A stretch of DNA of 44,421 nucleotides. It comes from Candidatus Methanoperedens sp. (lineage in GTDB: Archaea > Halobacteriota > Methanosarcinia > Methanosarcinales > Methanoperedenaceae). The notes beneath the pieces were generated by a model, which saw only the letters and a program-made list of their open reading frames with translations, was not told the origin of the DNA and did not search any database. The DNA lies in assembly GCA_012026795.1 (NCBI GenBank), contig VEPM01000036.1:1-44421 (forward strand). Reading direction: 5' to 3'. Positions 28,060 to 35,532 of the stretch are shown here, piece by piece; positions within the stretch are counted from its first letter, which is position 1, and each line of letters starts with the position of its first letter. The position numbers and the translations under genes were made by a program.

Positions 28060-29463
28060 ATGAATGAAATAAATAATAAAGATAAAATATTTGCATATCC
28101 TGATGAAATAAAAGAGCGATTTAGTGAAACAAAAGGACTGGATTTCAGGGATGGAACCCATGTTTCAGCAACAGAGATCTGGGATTTTATGACAATTGAG
28201 GCTCCGAGAAGATTTCCTCATGCGTTCAGTATGAGCAGATTCCATAATAGCCAGCTGTCAAAGGATGTGGAGTTCTTCAGCGGGATCAAAAGGGGATATC
28301 TTTCCCTTACGCTGCGGGACCGTCTTTTGAAAGCACATAATGAGGGTACGCCTATCATACATGTGCAGGGAGGACAAACAGTTGATCCTTATTTTGCTGC
28401 GGGAGGGATACCCATCGTACCCGGACCGCTCAGGGGCTGGGCAAGGGATATGCAGGAAGGGTTGAGTTTAAGGGAAGCCGGCAACAGGGTGATGAAAATC
28501 CTTGAAGGCGGGAGAAAAGCGGTTTCTATCGATGCCTGCAACAATCCGATAGCTGCTATAGAAGCAATTCACCAGGAAATAGTGCCTGTTGACCTGATCG
28601 CGCCATACCTGTGCCTGCGCTGCTCTGATATAGGATATGCTATCGAATCTTACAGAAGCGGTAAACGCAAAGTCCCTGTGTATCTCCTGGATTACCCGAT
28701 AAGCCAGGATAAAGACTGGACTGTAAAATATCTTGCAGCAAGAATTCATGGATTGATAAAAAAGATCGGGGAAATAAAAGGCAGCGAAGCAAGCGAAGAA
28801 GACCTGAAAAAAGAGATTAAGCTTGAGAATAAGGGACGGCGGTTATCGCGCGAAACTGTTGAACTTTCATGGTCAGCTTCCACTCCTCCAATGAACAGTA
28901 CAGAGACTTCGAGTACTATCACTCTTGGAAGGTTTGACCGCGGCGATTCTCTTGTAGCAACACAGGTGCTGGAGGAAGCGAATCATGAGGTCAAAGAAAG
29001 AATAAAACATTCAGTAAAAGCAGATGGAGTAGCTGATGATCCTGTCAGGATATTTTCATGCGGTTCCTGTTTTGGTCTTCGCGGTGATTTTCTTGAAGAT
29101 AAAGGCGGTATACATGTAGGAACAGATGACCACTTAAGCAAAATCTATGCTGATGTTGAGGAGACCGGAGATCCTTATGAGAATCTGGCCAAAAGCGTGC
29201 TTTCATATCATTACGAACAGCCTACTGAAATTCGCGCCCGGTGGGTGGTTGAACTGGTGAAACAATCAAGGGCAGATGGTGTTATTTGCGGAACTAACTG
29301 GGGATGCAGCTTCCAATCAGGGATTTCCAGGATGATCGCCGACATTGTAAAAGAAGAAACCGGCGTTCCAACGATCAACCTCGAAGTTGCCGAACTGGGA
29401 CAATTAGAATCTGTAGAGCAGACCCAGAATCGTATAGAATCGTTCATTGAAATGCTCAGTTAG
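28060..29463 (+). CDS. 2-hydroxyacyl-CoA dehydratase family protein with six conserved Cys, second copy
   Basis: 467 aa, paralogue of the 22291 protein across the full length. Conserved cysteines are C160 (DACN), C185 and C188 (CLRC), C334 and C337 (CGSC) and C416 (WGC); C410 is extra. Conserved blocks include DGxxVSAxEIWDFMTxEAP and QxRIESFIEMLS. It sits between a permease and two binding proteins, so it is bound into a transport operon, unlike ordinary dehydratases, which lie with CoA-transferases. No CoA-transferase is seen in the window. Function inferred: an ATP-primed reductase acting on the transported compound. Confidence 0.82.
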   Translation: MNEINNKDKIFAYPDEIKERFSETKGLDFRDGTHVSATEIWDFMTIEAPRRFPHAFSMSRFHNSQLSKDVEFFSGIKRGYLSLTLRDRLLKAHNEGTPIIHVQGGQTVDPYFAAGGIPIVPGPLRGWARDMQEGLSLREAGNRVMKILEGGRKAVSIDACNNPIAAIEAIHQEIVPVDLIAPYLCLRCSDIGYAIESYRSGKRKVPVYLLDYPISQDKDWTVKYLAARIHGLIKKIGEIKGSEASEEDLKKEIKLENKGRRLSRETVELSWSASTPPMNSTETSSTITLGRFDRGDSLVATQVLEEANHEVKERIKHSVKADGVADDPVRIFSCGSCFGLRGDFLEDKGGIHVGTDDHLSKIYADVEETGDPYENLAKSVLSYHYEQPTEIRARWVVELVKQSRADGVICGTNWGCSFQSGISRMIADIVKEETGVPTINLEVAELGQLESVEQTQNRIESFIEMLS

Positions 29464-29472
29464 GCGAAAAAC

Positions 29473-30489
29473 ATGGTCAACAAATCATTATTAATAATTG
29501 GAATCGTGCTGATAGCAGCTGTGGCAGGAATTATCATTTCTGCGAATAATTCACAGGGAACCGGAGAGAAGACTTCTGTGATCCGTATCGGGAGCACTGC
29601 TCCAGGTCATGCCAAATACATATTATTCGAACAAAAAGGGTGGATGGTTGATGAATTTGCAAAAGATGGGATCAAAGTGGAATTTTACCCGTTCACGGGC
29701 GGGGGTTCCGAAGCCATGACCGCTTTAGCAAGCGGGAGTCTTGATTTTGCTTATACCGGCAGCAATCCCCCATTACGCACAGCATCTGCAGGCGCGGATA
29801 TTAAATTGATAGCCTTATCATCATTTAACCCTGTGACAAGTACGGCTGTAGTGGTCAGGAATGACTCGAAAATAAGAACAATCAGTGACCTGAAAGGCAG
29901 GAAGGTGGCATACCTGAAAGGTACAGTACGCCATGCAGCTATCGTGAAATCATTGAAGAAAGCAGGCTTATCCCTTTCGGACATCGAATCGTTCAATCTT
30001 AATTTCCAGGCATCAGGCCCTGCATTGATGAGAGGCGATATTGATGCCCTTGTTGAGAGTGAAACTACGGTTTACCCACTTGTTTCAACAGGAGAAGCAA
30101 GAATCATCGTAAGCGGGAAAGATAACCCGGAGTGGGCATCCCCAAGCGCCATTACTGTCCGGGGGGAGTTTGCAAAGAAACATCCGGATCTTGTTAAAAG
30201 GTTGTTAAAAGTAGATCTGGAAACAGCACGATGGTCAGATGAACACTTTGATGAGGCGGTTAAAATCTATGCTGCTGCAAGAAAAGATAAAGAGGAAGCT
30301 GTCAGGGAACAATTTCCTGCTAATACATTCTATGTGAACCCGGAACTTACAGATAAAGCGATCCGGAGTTTTAAAGACGAAGAAGAATTCATGAGAGATA
30401 ATCAGTTACTGGATGGAAAAGTGAATTGGGACTCATGGATCGATAGGAGCTTCATAGATTCGGTATTGAAAGAATCAAATAAAAAATAA
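29473..30489 (+). CDS. Sulfonate/nitrate/taurine-type substrate-binding protein, copy A
   Basis: 338 aa. N-terminal membrane anchor (about residues 5-23), then IRIGSTAPGHAKYILFEQKGWM and PFTGGGSEAMTALASGSLDFAYTG, the SsuA/TauA-type binding core. It starts 9 nt after the 28060 gene and is clearly related to the next gene (shared SFNLNFQASGPAL and DRSFIDSVLKE). Confidence 0.9.
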   Translation: MVNKSLLIIGIVLIAAVAGIIISANNSQGTGEKTSVIRIGSTAPGHAKYILFEQKGWMVDEFAKDGIKVEFYPFTGGGSEAMTALASGSLDFAYTGSNPPLRTASAGADIKLIALSSFNPVTSTAVVVRNDSKIRTISDLKGRKVAYLKGTVRHAAIVKSLKKAGLSLSDIESFNLNFQASGPALMRGDIDALVESETTVYPLVSTGEARIIVSGKDNPEWASPSAITVRGEFAKKHPDLVKRLLKVDLETARWSDEHFDEAVKIYAAARKDKEEAVREQFPANTFYVNPELTDKAIRSFKDEEEFMRDNQLLDGKVNWDSWIDRSFIDSVLKESNKK

Positions 30490-30499
30490 AATTGGGAAT

Positions 30500-31519
30500 A
30501 TGTCAAACAAAACCGTTTTAATTATTGGGATAGTATTAATTGCAGGATTTGTTGGCTTACAAGCTCTTTCAAATAATCCACAAGTTTCTGAAGAAAAGAT
30601 CTCTGTTATTCGTATTGGCAGCACTGCCCCTGGCCATCTAAAATTTATTTTATTTCAGGAAAAAGGATGGATGGATGAAGAATTTGCAAAAGATGGAATA
30701 AAAGTAGAGTACTATCCATTTACAGGAGGCGGTGCAGAAGCCTTGATGGCATTATCCAGCGGCAGTCTTGATATCAGTTATAACGGCGCGGATCCGGGTT
30801 TACGCACTGCGGCAGCAGGCGCTGATATAAAGCTAATTGGTATATCGTCTTTTGGTAATCCGGCTTCAGGAGCATCATCGATAATCGTCAGGAATGATTC
30901 AAAAATAACATCAGTCAAAGACCTAAAAGGTAAAAAAGTGGCTTATTTGAAAGGAACCATGCGTCATGCAACAATAATTAAAGCACTGGAAATAGAGGGT
31001 ATGTCGATAAATGATATCGAATCGTTCAATCTTAATTTCCAGGCATCCGGTCCTGCATTATTAAAAGGGGATATTGATGCCCTTGTTGAGGGGGAGACCA
31101 CGATATTCGAACTTGTATCAAAAGGAGCTGCAAGGACGCTCTGGAGTGGAAAAGACCACCCGGAAATTTCTTCACCTGCAAGCGGCATCAATGTCCGGGG
31201 GGATTTTGCAAGGAAGCATCCGGATATTGTTAAAAGACTCTTGAAGATCGATCTGAAAACTGCACGATGGGCTGATGAAAACCCGGATGAAACTATAAAA
31301 ATATTTTCAAAGGCCACAAAAAAAGATGAGAAAAATGTTAGAGAGGTATCTTATCCAGAAAATAAATTCTATCAAGATCCCCAAATTACGGATAAAGCAC
31401 TTCAATCTTTAAAAGATGAAGAACAATTCATGAAGGCCAATGGCTTAATAGAAGGAAAAGTTGATTTTAACTTATGGGTAGACAGAAGCTTCATAGATTC
31501 AGTATTGAAAGAAAAATAA
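30500..31519 (+). CDS. Sulfonate/nitrate/taurine-type substrate-binding protein, copy B
   Basis: 339 aa, tandem paralogue of the preceding binding protein with the same N-terminal anchor and core motifs. Differences cluster in the ligand region (YTGSNPPLRTA versus YNGADPGLRTA; NPVTSTAVV versus NPASGASSII), so the two may bind different ligands. Last gene of the operon. Confidence 0.9.
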   Translation: MSNKTVLIIGIVLIAGFVGLQALSNNPQVSEEKISVIRIGSTAPGHLKFILFQEKGWMDEEFAKDGIKVEYYPFTGGGAEALMALSSGSLDISYNGADPGLRTAAAGADIKLIGISSFGNPASGASSIIVRNDSKITSVKDLKGKKVAYLKGTMRHATIIKALEIEGMSINDIESFNLNFQASGPALLKGDIDALVEGETTIFELVSKGAARTLWSGKDHPEISSPASGINVRGDFARKHPDIVKRLLKIDLKTARWADENPDETIKIFSKATKKDEKNVREVSYPENKFYQDPQITDKALQSLKDEEQFMKANGLIEGKVDFNLWVDRSFIDSVLKEK

Positions 31520-31572
31520 TTGTGTTATAAGTGGCTTCAGAGACCATTCATCTATTTTTGAAACTGAAAATC

Positions 31573-31620
31573 CCGCCATAGGCGGCGCATCCTCAGGTGT
31601 CTGGGGGTCGCAACCCCCAG
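31573..31620. terminator. Two hairpins after the binding-protein operon
   Basis: CCGCC-ATA-GGCGG (31573-31585) and a perfect 8-bp stem CTGGGGGT-CGCA-ACCCCCAG (31601-31620). They lie between convergent genes, so a bidirectional terminator fits; the GC-rich sequence also resembles a repeat element. Confidence 0.5.
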
Positions 31621-31670
31621 CGCCGTAGGAAGAAGTAAAAAACGCTTATCTGTGTTAGACATTTAAAAAA

Positions 31671-31950
31671 TTACTTACCCACCACCTCCGGCTTTATATT
31701 ATTCAACCCGTACAGGCTCTGTCGTGCATCCTGGAAATAAAAACGTTCTTGAAGCACTTTTTCTTCTTTTAGTCTGTTAAGGGCGTATCTTACTGTTCTT
31801 GCCGGAAGATAGGTTTGCTTCGCAATATCTTTCTGTGTTATGAATCCGCTGGATTCAAGCACCTTAAAAACAAGTTTTGCTGAAGGTGGTAAATGTTCTA
31901 TCTTCGATTGTTCATTTTGTTGGCCATTGTTGGCAAAGACGATTCCTCAT
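31671..31950 (-). CDS. Small winged-helix regulator, start needs a +1 frameshift
   Basis: The HTH core is TQKDIAKQTYLPARTVRYALNRLKEE, followed by FYFQDARQSLYGLN; it is a paralogue of the 33792 gene. The reading frame extends upstream through KIEHLPPSAKLVFKVLESSG to ANNGQQNEQSK and has no usable start codon in frame before a TGA. The ATG at 31950 is in the other frame and reads ATG AGG AAT CGT CTT TGC; a +1 slip at CTT T joins it to the protein (92 aa). A downstream GTG at 31862 is the only in-frame alternative and would cut off residues conserved in the paralogue. Likely a DNA-binding regulator. Confidence 0.65.
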
Positions 31951-32005
31951 TGGTTCATCACCATCCTTAAATCTGAATTAATGTAATATAAGGTTATTCA
32001 TTCAA

Positions 32006-32017
32006 GCAATTATTGTC
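32006..32017 (-). promoter_or_regulatory. GACAATAATTGC element upstream of the HTH gene
   Basis: On the coding strand GACAATAATTGC lies 56 nt upstream of the ATG at 31950. The same 12-mer lies 56 nt upstream of the other HTH gene (34150-34161 versus ATG 34094). A TATA-like sequence falls between (about 31984-31992). Confidence 0.5.
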
Positions 32018-32034
32018 CATATGATGCTATTTTT

Positions 32035-32391
32035 TTATAAAGCAGTTTTCAACCTGTATCTGGCAAATGCAAGGACATTTTCCTCAATGAATCCGGGGGC
32101 TTCAACAGGCTCTATTCCCATGCTGAGCAACCCTTCAGATGCGCCTCCCCCGATCCTGCTGCAGAGAACAGCATCGCAGTCGCTGATGAGAGATACACTT
32201 TCATTCAGGACATTATCCGCATGACCTCCGTATTCAAGAGAACCACAGGCAGGCTTGTTCTCCCTCACATCAAGGACCTTGATCACCTCTCCGTCCGATT
32301 CTATCACGATAAATTTTCTTGCTTTGCCAAAATGCTGGTTAATAACCTTCCCATCGCTTGAAGCGACTGCTATCTTCAATTTCTTGTTCAT
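32035..32391 (-). CDS. NifX/NifB-type dinitrogenase iron-molybdenum cofactor domain protein
   Basis: 118 aa: KIAVASSDGKVINQHFGKARKFIVIES at the N-terminus and a C-terminal DAVLCSRIGGGASEGLLSMGIEPVEA match the FeMo-co-binding domain family (NifX, NafY, NifB C-terminus). Stand-alone versions are common in methanogens without direct nitrogenase roles and may bind metal-sulfur clusters. It lies 12 nt after the mmp8 gene and is probably co-transcribed. Confidence 0.9.
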   Translation of the reverse strand: MNKKLKIAVASSDGKVINQHFGKARKFIVIESDGEVIKVLDVRENKPACGSLEYGGHADNVLNESVSLISDCDAVLCSRIGGGASEGLLSMGIEPVEAPGFIEENVLAFARYRLKTAL

Positions 32392-32403
32392 TTTCTCACA
32401 CCC

Positions 32404-33267
32404 TTACACCAGCGGTGCCGGCTGCCTTTCTTCAGGCAGGACAGGGAGTTTCATAGTGTTCACCAGTATAGGGTCCCTGATCTCCTTTGCCCGCTCAAGC
32501 AGCAGTTCTCGTCCTCTTTTAGTGATTGCGAATATGGGTATGGCAGTTCCGAACTGCGCTATGGCCTTACCTGCCACACCTGCGCGGATCCATTTCGAGG
32601 TACAACCTGTGGTCATATCTACCAGGTCGATAAATTCTTTTGCCTCGTTATCAGGCATGCCTGTAGAATGCACTCCGAATGTTATTACCTGAGCATCACT
32701 CTCTTTTTCAATATTTCGTATTTCTTTGAGGTTTTTGAGATTTGCAACAGATACCCCTATTTTCCTGTATCCGAGTTCTATGGCTTTCCTTACACCTCCC
32801 ACCTGATCTATCACAGCAGTTTCCGGGTCAAGAACCACGCCTTTCGCAGCCTCTATTCTTTTGATCAGCCCTTTTATTGGCGATGTTTCTGTCAAGCCTG
32901 AAATTCGCGACCCCATGCCCTGGCACAGCCTGGGATTGCCCGTGATCACCGTGCCGGCGCCGTCGCATACGGTAACTGTGGAGTCAAGCAGCCCTTTTCG
33001 TAGACCGGTCATAAAAGTTTCGCTCGCCCCGAAACCGACAAATATCTCCATCTCCAGTTCACGGTTCTCTGAGAACATGCCGAAGTCCCTCATCCTGAAC
33101 TCAACATTTTCTTTCGCCGTATCCGGGGTAAATTTCTTGATGCCCCTGACTTTATCAAAGATGGGGCAGTATTCGGTCATGGGCTTACCGACTTCCACAA
33201 CCTTCCCATTTTCAACTACTACGCGCGTTCTGCCTTGAAGTTCCATTACATGACGTGTTTTTGACAT
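32404..33267 (-). CDS. Methanogenesis marker protein 8 (DUF2099)
   Basis: 287 aa. HVMELQGRTRVVVENGKVVEVGKP, EYCPIFDKVRGI, FRMRDFGMFSENR, FVGFGASETF, VCDGAGTVITGNPRLCQGMGSRISGLTETSPI and VLDPETAVIDQVGGV follow the DUF2099 pattern of proteins restricted to methanogens and related methanotrophic archaea. Function unknown; the family tracks with methyl-coenzyme M reductase. A strong GGAGG ribosome site precedes the ATG. This is the best taxonomic marker in the window. Confidence 0.92.
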   Translation of the reverse strand: MSKTRHVMELQGRTRVVVENGKVVEVGKPMTEYCPIFDKVRGIKKFTPDTAKENVEFRMRDFGMFSENRELEMEIFVGFGASETFMTGLRKGLLDSTVTVCDGAGTVITGNPRLCQGMGSRISGLTETSPIKGLIKRIEAAKGVVLDPETAVIDQVGGVRKAIELGYRKIGVSVANLKNLKEIRNIEKESDAQVITFGVHSTGMPDNEAKEFIDLVDMTTGCTSKWIRAGVAGKAIAQFGTAIPIFAITKRGRELLLERAKEIRDPILVNTMKLPVLPEERQPAPLV

Positions 33268-33350
33268 AATTTGCCTCCATTTATTTATTATGAATAACAG
33301 TAGTTTCTATATGCTTAATAAATGGGCTTTCGGCAAACACATCAAAAAAG

Positions 33351-33365
33351 AGGCAAATATTGCCT
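33351..33365. promoter_or_regulatory. Palindrome AGGCAA-ATA-TTGCCT upstream of mmp8
   Basis: Perfect 6-bp arms around ATA, about 40 nt upstream of a TATA-like CATATAG on the minus strand (about 33308-33314). It could be an operator for the mmp8-nifX pair. The arms reuse the TTGCC half-site seen in the bipartite operators, but spacing and layout differ. Confidence 0.45.
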
Positions 33366-33418
33366 AAATCCAACAGGAAGATTCCAGGATTTCCCGGTTT
33401 TCCTATTGAGCTACTTGC

Positions 33419-33517
33419 TTACTTTGCCCCCAATCCCCCGCGCAGGAACCTGCGCAGGTCTTCTTCATCTTCTGATTCTTTGAAATCTGATTCTATTTCT
33501 TTATCTTTACTCTCCAT
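33419..33517 (-). CDS. Tiny acidic protein of unknown function
   Basis: 32 aa, rich in Glu, Asp and Ser, ending LRRFLRGGLGAK. It begins 7 nt after the zinc-ribbon gene stop. I do not recognise the family; the ORF is too short for certainty, but codon composition (acidic repeats in a single frame, no stop) and position in a short gene series support it. Confidence 0.4.
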   Translation of the reverse strand: MESKDKEIESDFKESEDEEDLRRFLRGGLGAK

Positions 33518-33524
33518 ATTTTCA

Positions 33525-33702
33525 TCATCTCAACAGAGTCTCCTCAATCGTAAATGAACCCATGCCGCAGTCCACGCATGAAACCATCGCAATCCCGCGG
33601 ATGAAATCAGCGTTTCTTATCTGTATTGGATGTTTGCAATTAGGGCATTTATACCGTTTGTTATCAGGGACAAAGTAAATCCCTTCTTTCTTGTTGTGTC
33701 AT
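33525..33702 (-). CDS. Small zinc-ribbon protein, start needs a +1 frameshift
   Basis: The frame encodes VPDNKRYKCPNCKHPIQI...MVSCVDCGMGSF, with two CX2C pairs at residues 19/22 and 42/45 (58 aa): a zinc ribbon. The first Cys pair precedes any in-frame Met, and upstream the frame hits TGA. The ATG at 33702 is in the other frame and reads to a stop after 12 codons (...AGA AGG GAT TTA CTT TGT CCC TGA). A +1 slip at CTT T gives the full protein. Four small genes in the window share this arrangement. A TATA-like stretch lies at about 33733-33747. Confidence 0.6.
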
Positions 33703-33791
33703 TTTATCACATTGAGTTCAATAATTGTCATATATATTTAAATCTTGTAACCAGGCCATATTTGGTTGGTCCGTATTGTTTTCAGAAGGAA

Positions 33792-34094
33792 TCAGGCAAA
33801 TATTTCCCGATTCCCCTGTTTTATTCCATAAAGGGATTGCCTCGCATCCTGGTAATATTCGCGCTCTTCCAGGAAATCCTCTTCTTTCAACCTGTTCAGG
33901 GCATAACGCACTGTCCTTGCCGGGAGACGGGTGATCCTTGCAATTTCTTTTTGGGTCATAGCCCCGTGATTTTCAAGTATATTGACAACAAGTTTCATTG
34001 ATGGGGAAAAACCCTCTATTTTATCGAATCCCTTCCTTCCGGTTGTTTTATCGGCCAGCTTTAACCCATTTTCCTCTTCAGAAAAATCACTCAT
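33792..34094 (-). CDS. Small winged-helix regulator
   Basis: 100 aa. Acidic N-terminus (SDFSEEENG), then KIEGFSPSMKLVVNILENHG and the HTH core TQKEIARITRLPARTVRYALNRLKEE with EYYQDARQSLYGIK. It is a paralogue of the 31671 gene and has a normal ATG start with no frameshift. It is divergent from the gene at 34254, with an operator-like inverted repeat between. Archaeal MarR-like or HTH_24-type regulators have this layout. Confidence 0.8.
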   Translation of the reverse strand: MSDFSEEENGLKLADKTTGRKGFDKIEGFSPSMKLVVNILENHGAMTQKEIARITRLPARTVRYALNRLKEEDFLEEREYYQDARQSLYGIKQGNREIFA

Positions 34095-34149
34095 TTAATA
34101 TCACCGGAACTATATAATGAAGATTATACTCAAAAGTTTGCTCCTCAGG

Positions 34150-34197
34150 GCAATTATTGTCGTGATAATTCCAATTATGTTTTGTTTGTAACAAAAC
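34150..34197. promoter_or_regulatory. Operator-like repeats between divergent genes
   Basis: GCAATTATTGTC at 34150-34161 (also found upstream of the 31671 gene at the same 56-nt distance from its ATG) and a perfect inverted repeat GTTTTGTT-TGT-AACAAAAC at 34179-34197. AATTAT...ATAATT arms overlap the first part. Autoregulation by the HTH protein is a likely use. A TATA-like ATATATAACC for the plus-strand gene lies at about 34215. Confidence 0.55.
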
Positions 34198-34253
34198 CTG
34201 CCTGCATATACATGAATATATAACCATACAAATAAAATAAGGTGCGATATAAT

Positions 34254-34674
34254 ATGTCAAACCAAAGAAGGAATCGTTTTTGCCTTTACCGGTAAAAACC
34301 TTAATAATGAATTGCAGGACCTGGATGGTTCGCAAGGTATAGATGAAGATGCAGAAGAAACACCGATAGCAGCGTATGAAAAATACGCTAATGAAAAATT
34401 AAGACAACAGGAGTACCGGAAATTAAGGATCGGGCTTGAGAGGCTAAATCGTTCTCTCGCATTAATCGAAAGCAGCTGGCAGCATACAAACAGGAGCAAC
34501 ACGTTATATGAACTTGGAAATATACTGAAGAGGCAGCATGAAATTGAAAACGAAACCGAGAGCATTAAAGATGTCTTCCTCCGGGGATATATCCATGAAC
34601 AGCTGGATAGTATCACTTTCGTGAGGCGTAATTTAACCGAAGAAATCAAATGGGAAATTGAAGCCAATGCCTGA
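34254..34674 (+). CDS. Unknown alpha-helical protein, start needs a +1 frameshift
   Basis: The protein frame is clear from 34282 onward (AFTGKNLNNELQDLDGSQ... to EIKWEIEANA): hydrophilic, highly helical, no membrane segment. A TTG at 34312 is the first possible start in frame, but coding-like sequence extends further up. The ATG at 34254 (behind a TATA box) reads ATG TCA AAC CAA AGA AGG AAT CGT TTT TGC and stops at 34295. A +1 slip at TTT T gives 139 aa. Family not recognised. It precedes another small unknown gene by 16 nt. Confidence 0.6.
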
Positions 34675-34690
34675 ACATTAAGGAAACATA

Positions 34691-34981
34691 ATGAATGAAA
34701 ATTTGTTTATTCGAAAAACCGCTAACTATCGGGTCTGGATAGATGAGACCGGGATTGGGCGCATCCGTATCCTGAAAAGGATCAATTTCAAGACCCTTGC
34801 TTCCCTTTTCGAAGAACTGCATGGTGAGATTAAGAAGAGAATTAACGAGGGAAAGGTCCATATTGTTTTCTATATATCAAAATCCCTGTATGAAGAAATG
34901 TCTGTCAATGCAAAAGATTTCCTTGGTTTTTGTCAATCCTGCATGGGTATAACGTTCGAACTTGTCCTGATAGGGTTGTAG
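34691..34981 (+). CDS. Small protein of unknown function
   Basis: 96 aa (MNENLFIRKTANYRVWIDET...), mixed alpha/beta pattern with a hydrophobic C-terminal strand (FELVLIGL). An AAGGAAA ribosome site precedes the ATG, 16 nt after the upstream gene. The pattern (short strand, helix, strand VHIVFYIS, helix) could fit a STAS-like fold, but I cannot confirm this. Confidence 0.55.
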   Translation: MNENLFIRKTANYRVWIDETGIGRIRILKRINFKTLASLFEELHGEIKKRINEGKVHIVFYISKSLYEEMSVNAKDFLGFCQSCMGITFELVLIGL

Positions 34982-35106
34982 AACTATTACCATTTGAAAT
35001 TTCCAATTATCCTATTACTTTTGCTGCCGCCGGAATGTTCACGTCAACTTCTGCCTCTTTATGCGATTATAAATATTTACCAGTATAATCTTCTATTGCG
35101 ATCAAT

Positions 35107-35289
35107 ATGATTGAAAAAACATGCAGCAAAAGGAACTGTATTTCCACAATGAAAGATATTTCCACAGTGAAAGGTATTTCCACAGTGAAATCACAAAAAA
35201 GAAAACGTGGGAATGATATTGATTTTGACCAGGTCGTAAAATTCCTGAATGACCAGAAGGCGGTAATGGACCATGCTGACTTGAATTAA
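35107..35289 (+). CDS. Small basic protein with tandem hexapeptides
   Basis: 60 aa: MIEKTCSKRN, then three hexapeptides CISTMK-DISTVK-GISTVK, then a basic stretch (SQKRKRG) and DQVVKFLNDQKAVMDHADLN. The repeats come from an 18-nt tandem duplication. A TATA-like ATTATAAATATTT lies about 45 nt upstream. Family not recognised; it may be a real small gene or a chance ORF. Confidence 0.4.
   Translation: MIEKTCSKRNCISTMKDISTVKGISTVKSQKRKRGNDIDFDQVVKFLNDQKAVMDHADLN
35137..35190 (+). repeat. Three tandem copies of an 18-nt unit
   Basis: Units at 35137-35154, 35155-35172 and 35173-35190 share TATTTCCACARTGAAA with one or two differences each. In frame with the small ORF, adding six residues per copy. 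Confidence 0.8.
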
Positions 35290-35297
35290 TTCTTTTT

Positions 35298-35367
35298 TTG
35301 CCGCAATCGTCCGGTTTTTTGAACCGTTGAGGCAATTCCAGTCTCCAGCTTTAATTTTATATATATT
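35298..35367 (+). promoter_or_regulatory. Bipartite operator plus TATA box, site 9 of 10 (yeiH)
   Basis: TTGCC at 35298 with GCAATCGTCC following as at metY and pst; CAATTCCAGTCT occupies the offset where the others have CAATTATCGCCT, so the downstream half is weak. CGGTT-TTTTG-AACCG forms an inverted repeat in the middle. TATA-like TTTTATATATATT at 35355-35367. Confidence 0.55.
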
Positions 35368-35416
35368 GTTTTCTTATTAGAAATTAAATTAATATTAATG
35401 TAGTAAAGGAGGAAAA

Positions 35417-35530
35417 ATGACATTAAAAATATCCGAAGACTGGCTGGCCGTAGTTATTGGCTTTATCATTGTGCTGATAGCAGCATCAGGCATCATATCT
35501 GCTAAAATAATACCCTGGAAGCTGGTGTAA
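35417..35530 (+). CDS. 37-aa membrane peptide, likely split-off N-terminus of the YeiH-type transporter
   Basis: MTLKISEDWLAVVIGFIIVLI plus one short hydrophilic tail: a single membrane helix. A strong AAAGGAGG ribosome site precedes it. The SEDWLAVxIG phrase is what I recall from the N-terminus of longer YeiH-family proteins, so it probably supplies the first helix as a separate chain. The transporter ORF begins 2 nt after its stop, hence co-translation. Confidence 0.65.
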   Translation: MTLKISEDWLAVVIGFIIVLIAASGIISAKIIPWKLV

Positions 35531-35532
35531 AT

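Noticed and set aside
33360-33557. Plus-strand Ser-rich ORF (65 aa)
   Set aside because: It is the antisense image of the acidic minus-strand peptide and of the zinc-ribbon gene end; Ser runs come from reading GAA/GAT codons in reverse.
35137-35190. CRISPR-like array
   Set aside because: The three 18-nt units are directly adjacent with no spacers; this is a tandem duplication inside a small ORF. No CRISPR array was seen elsewhere.
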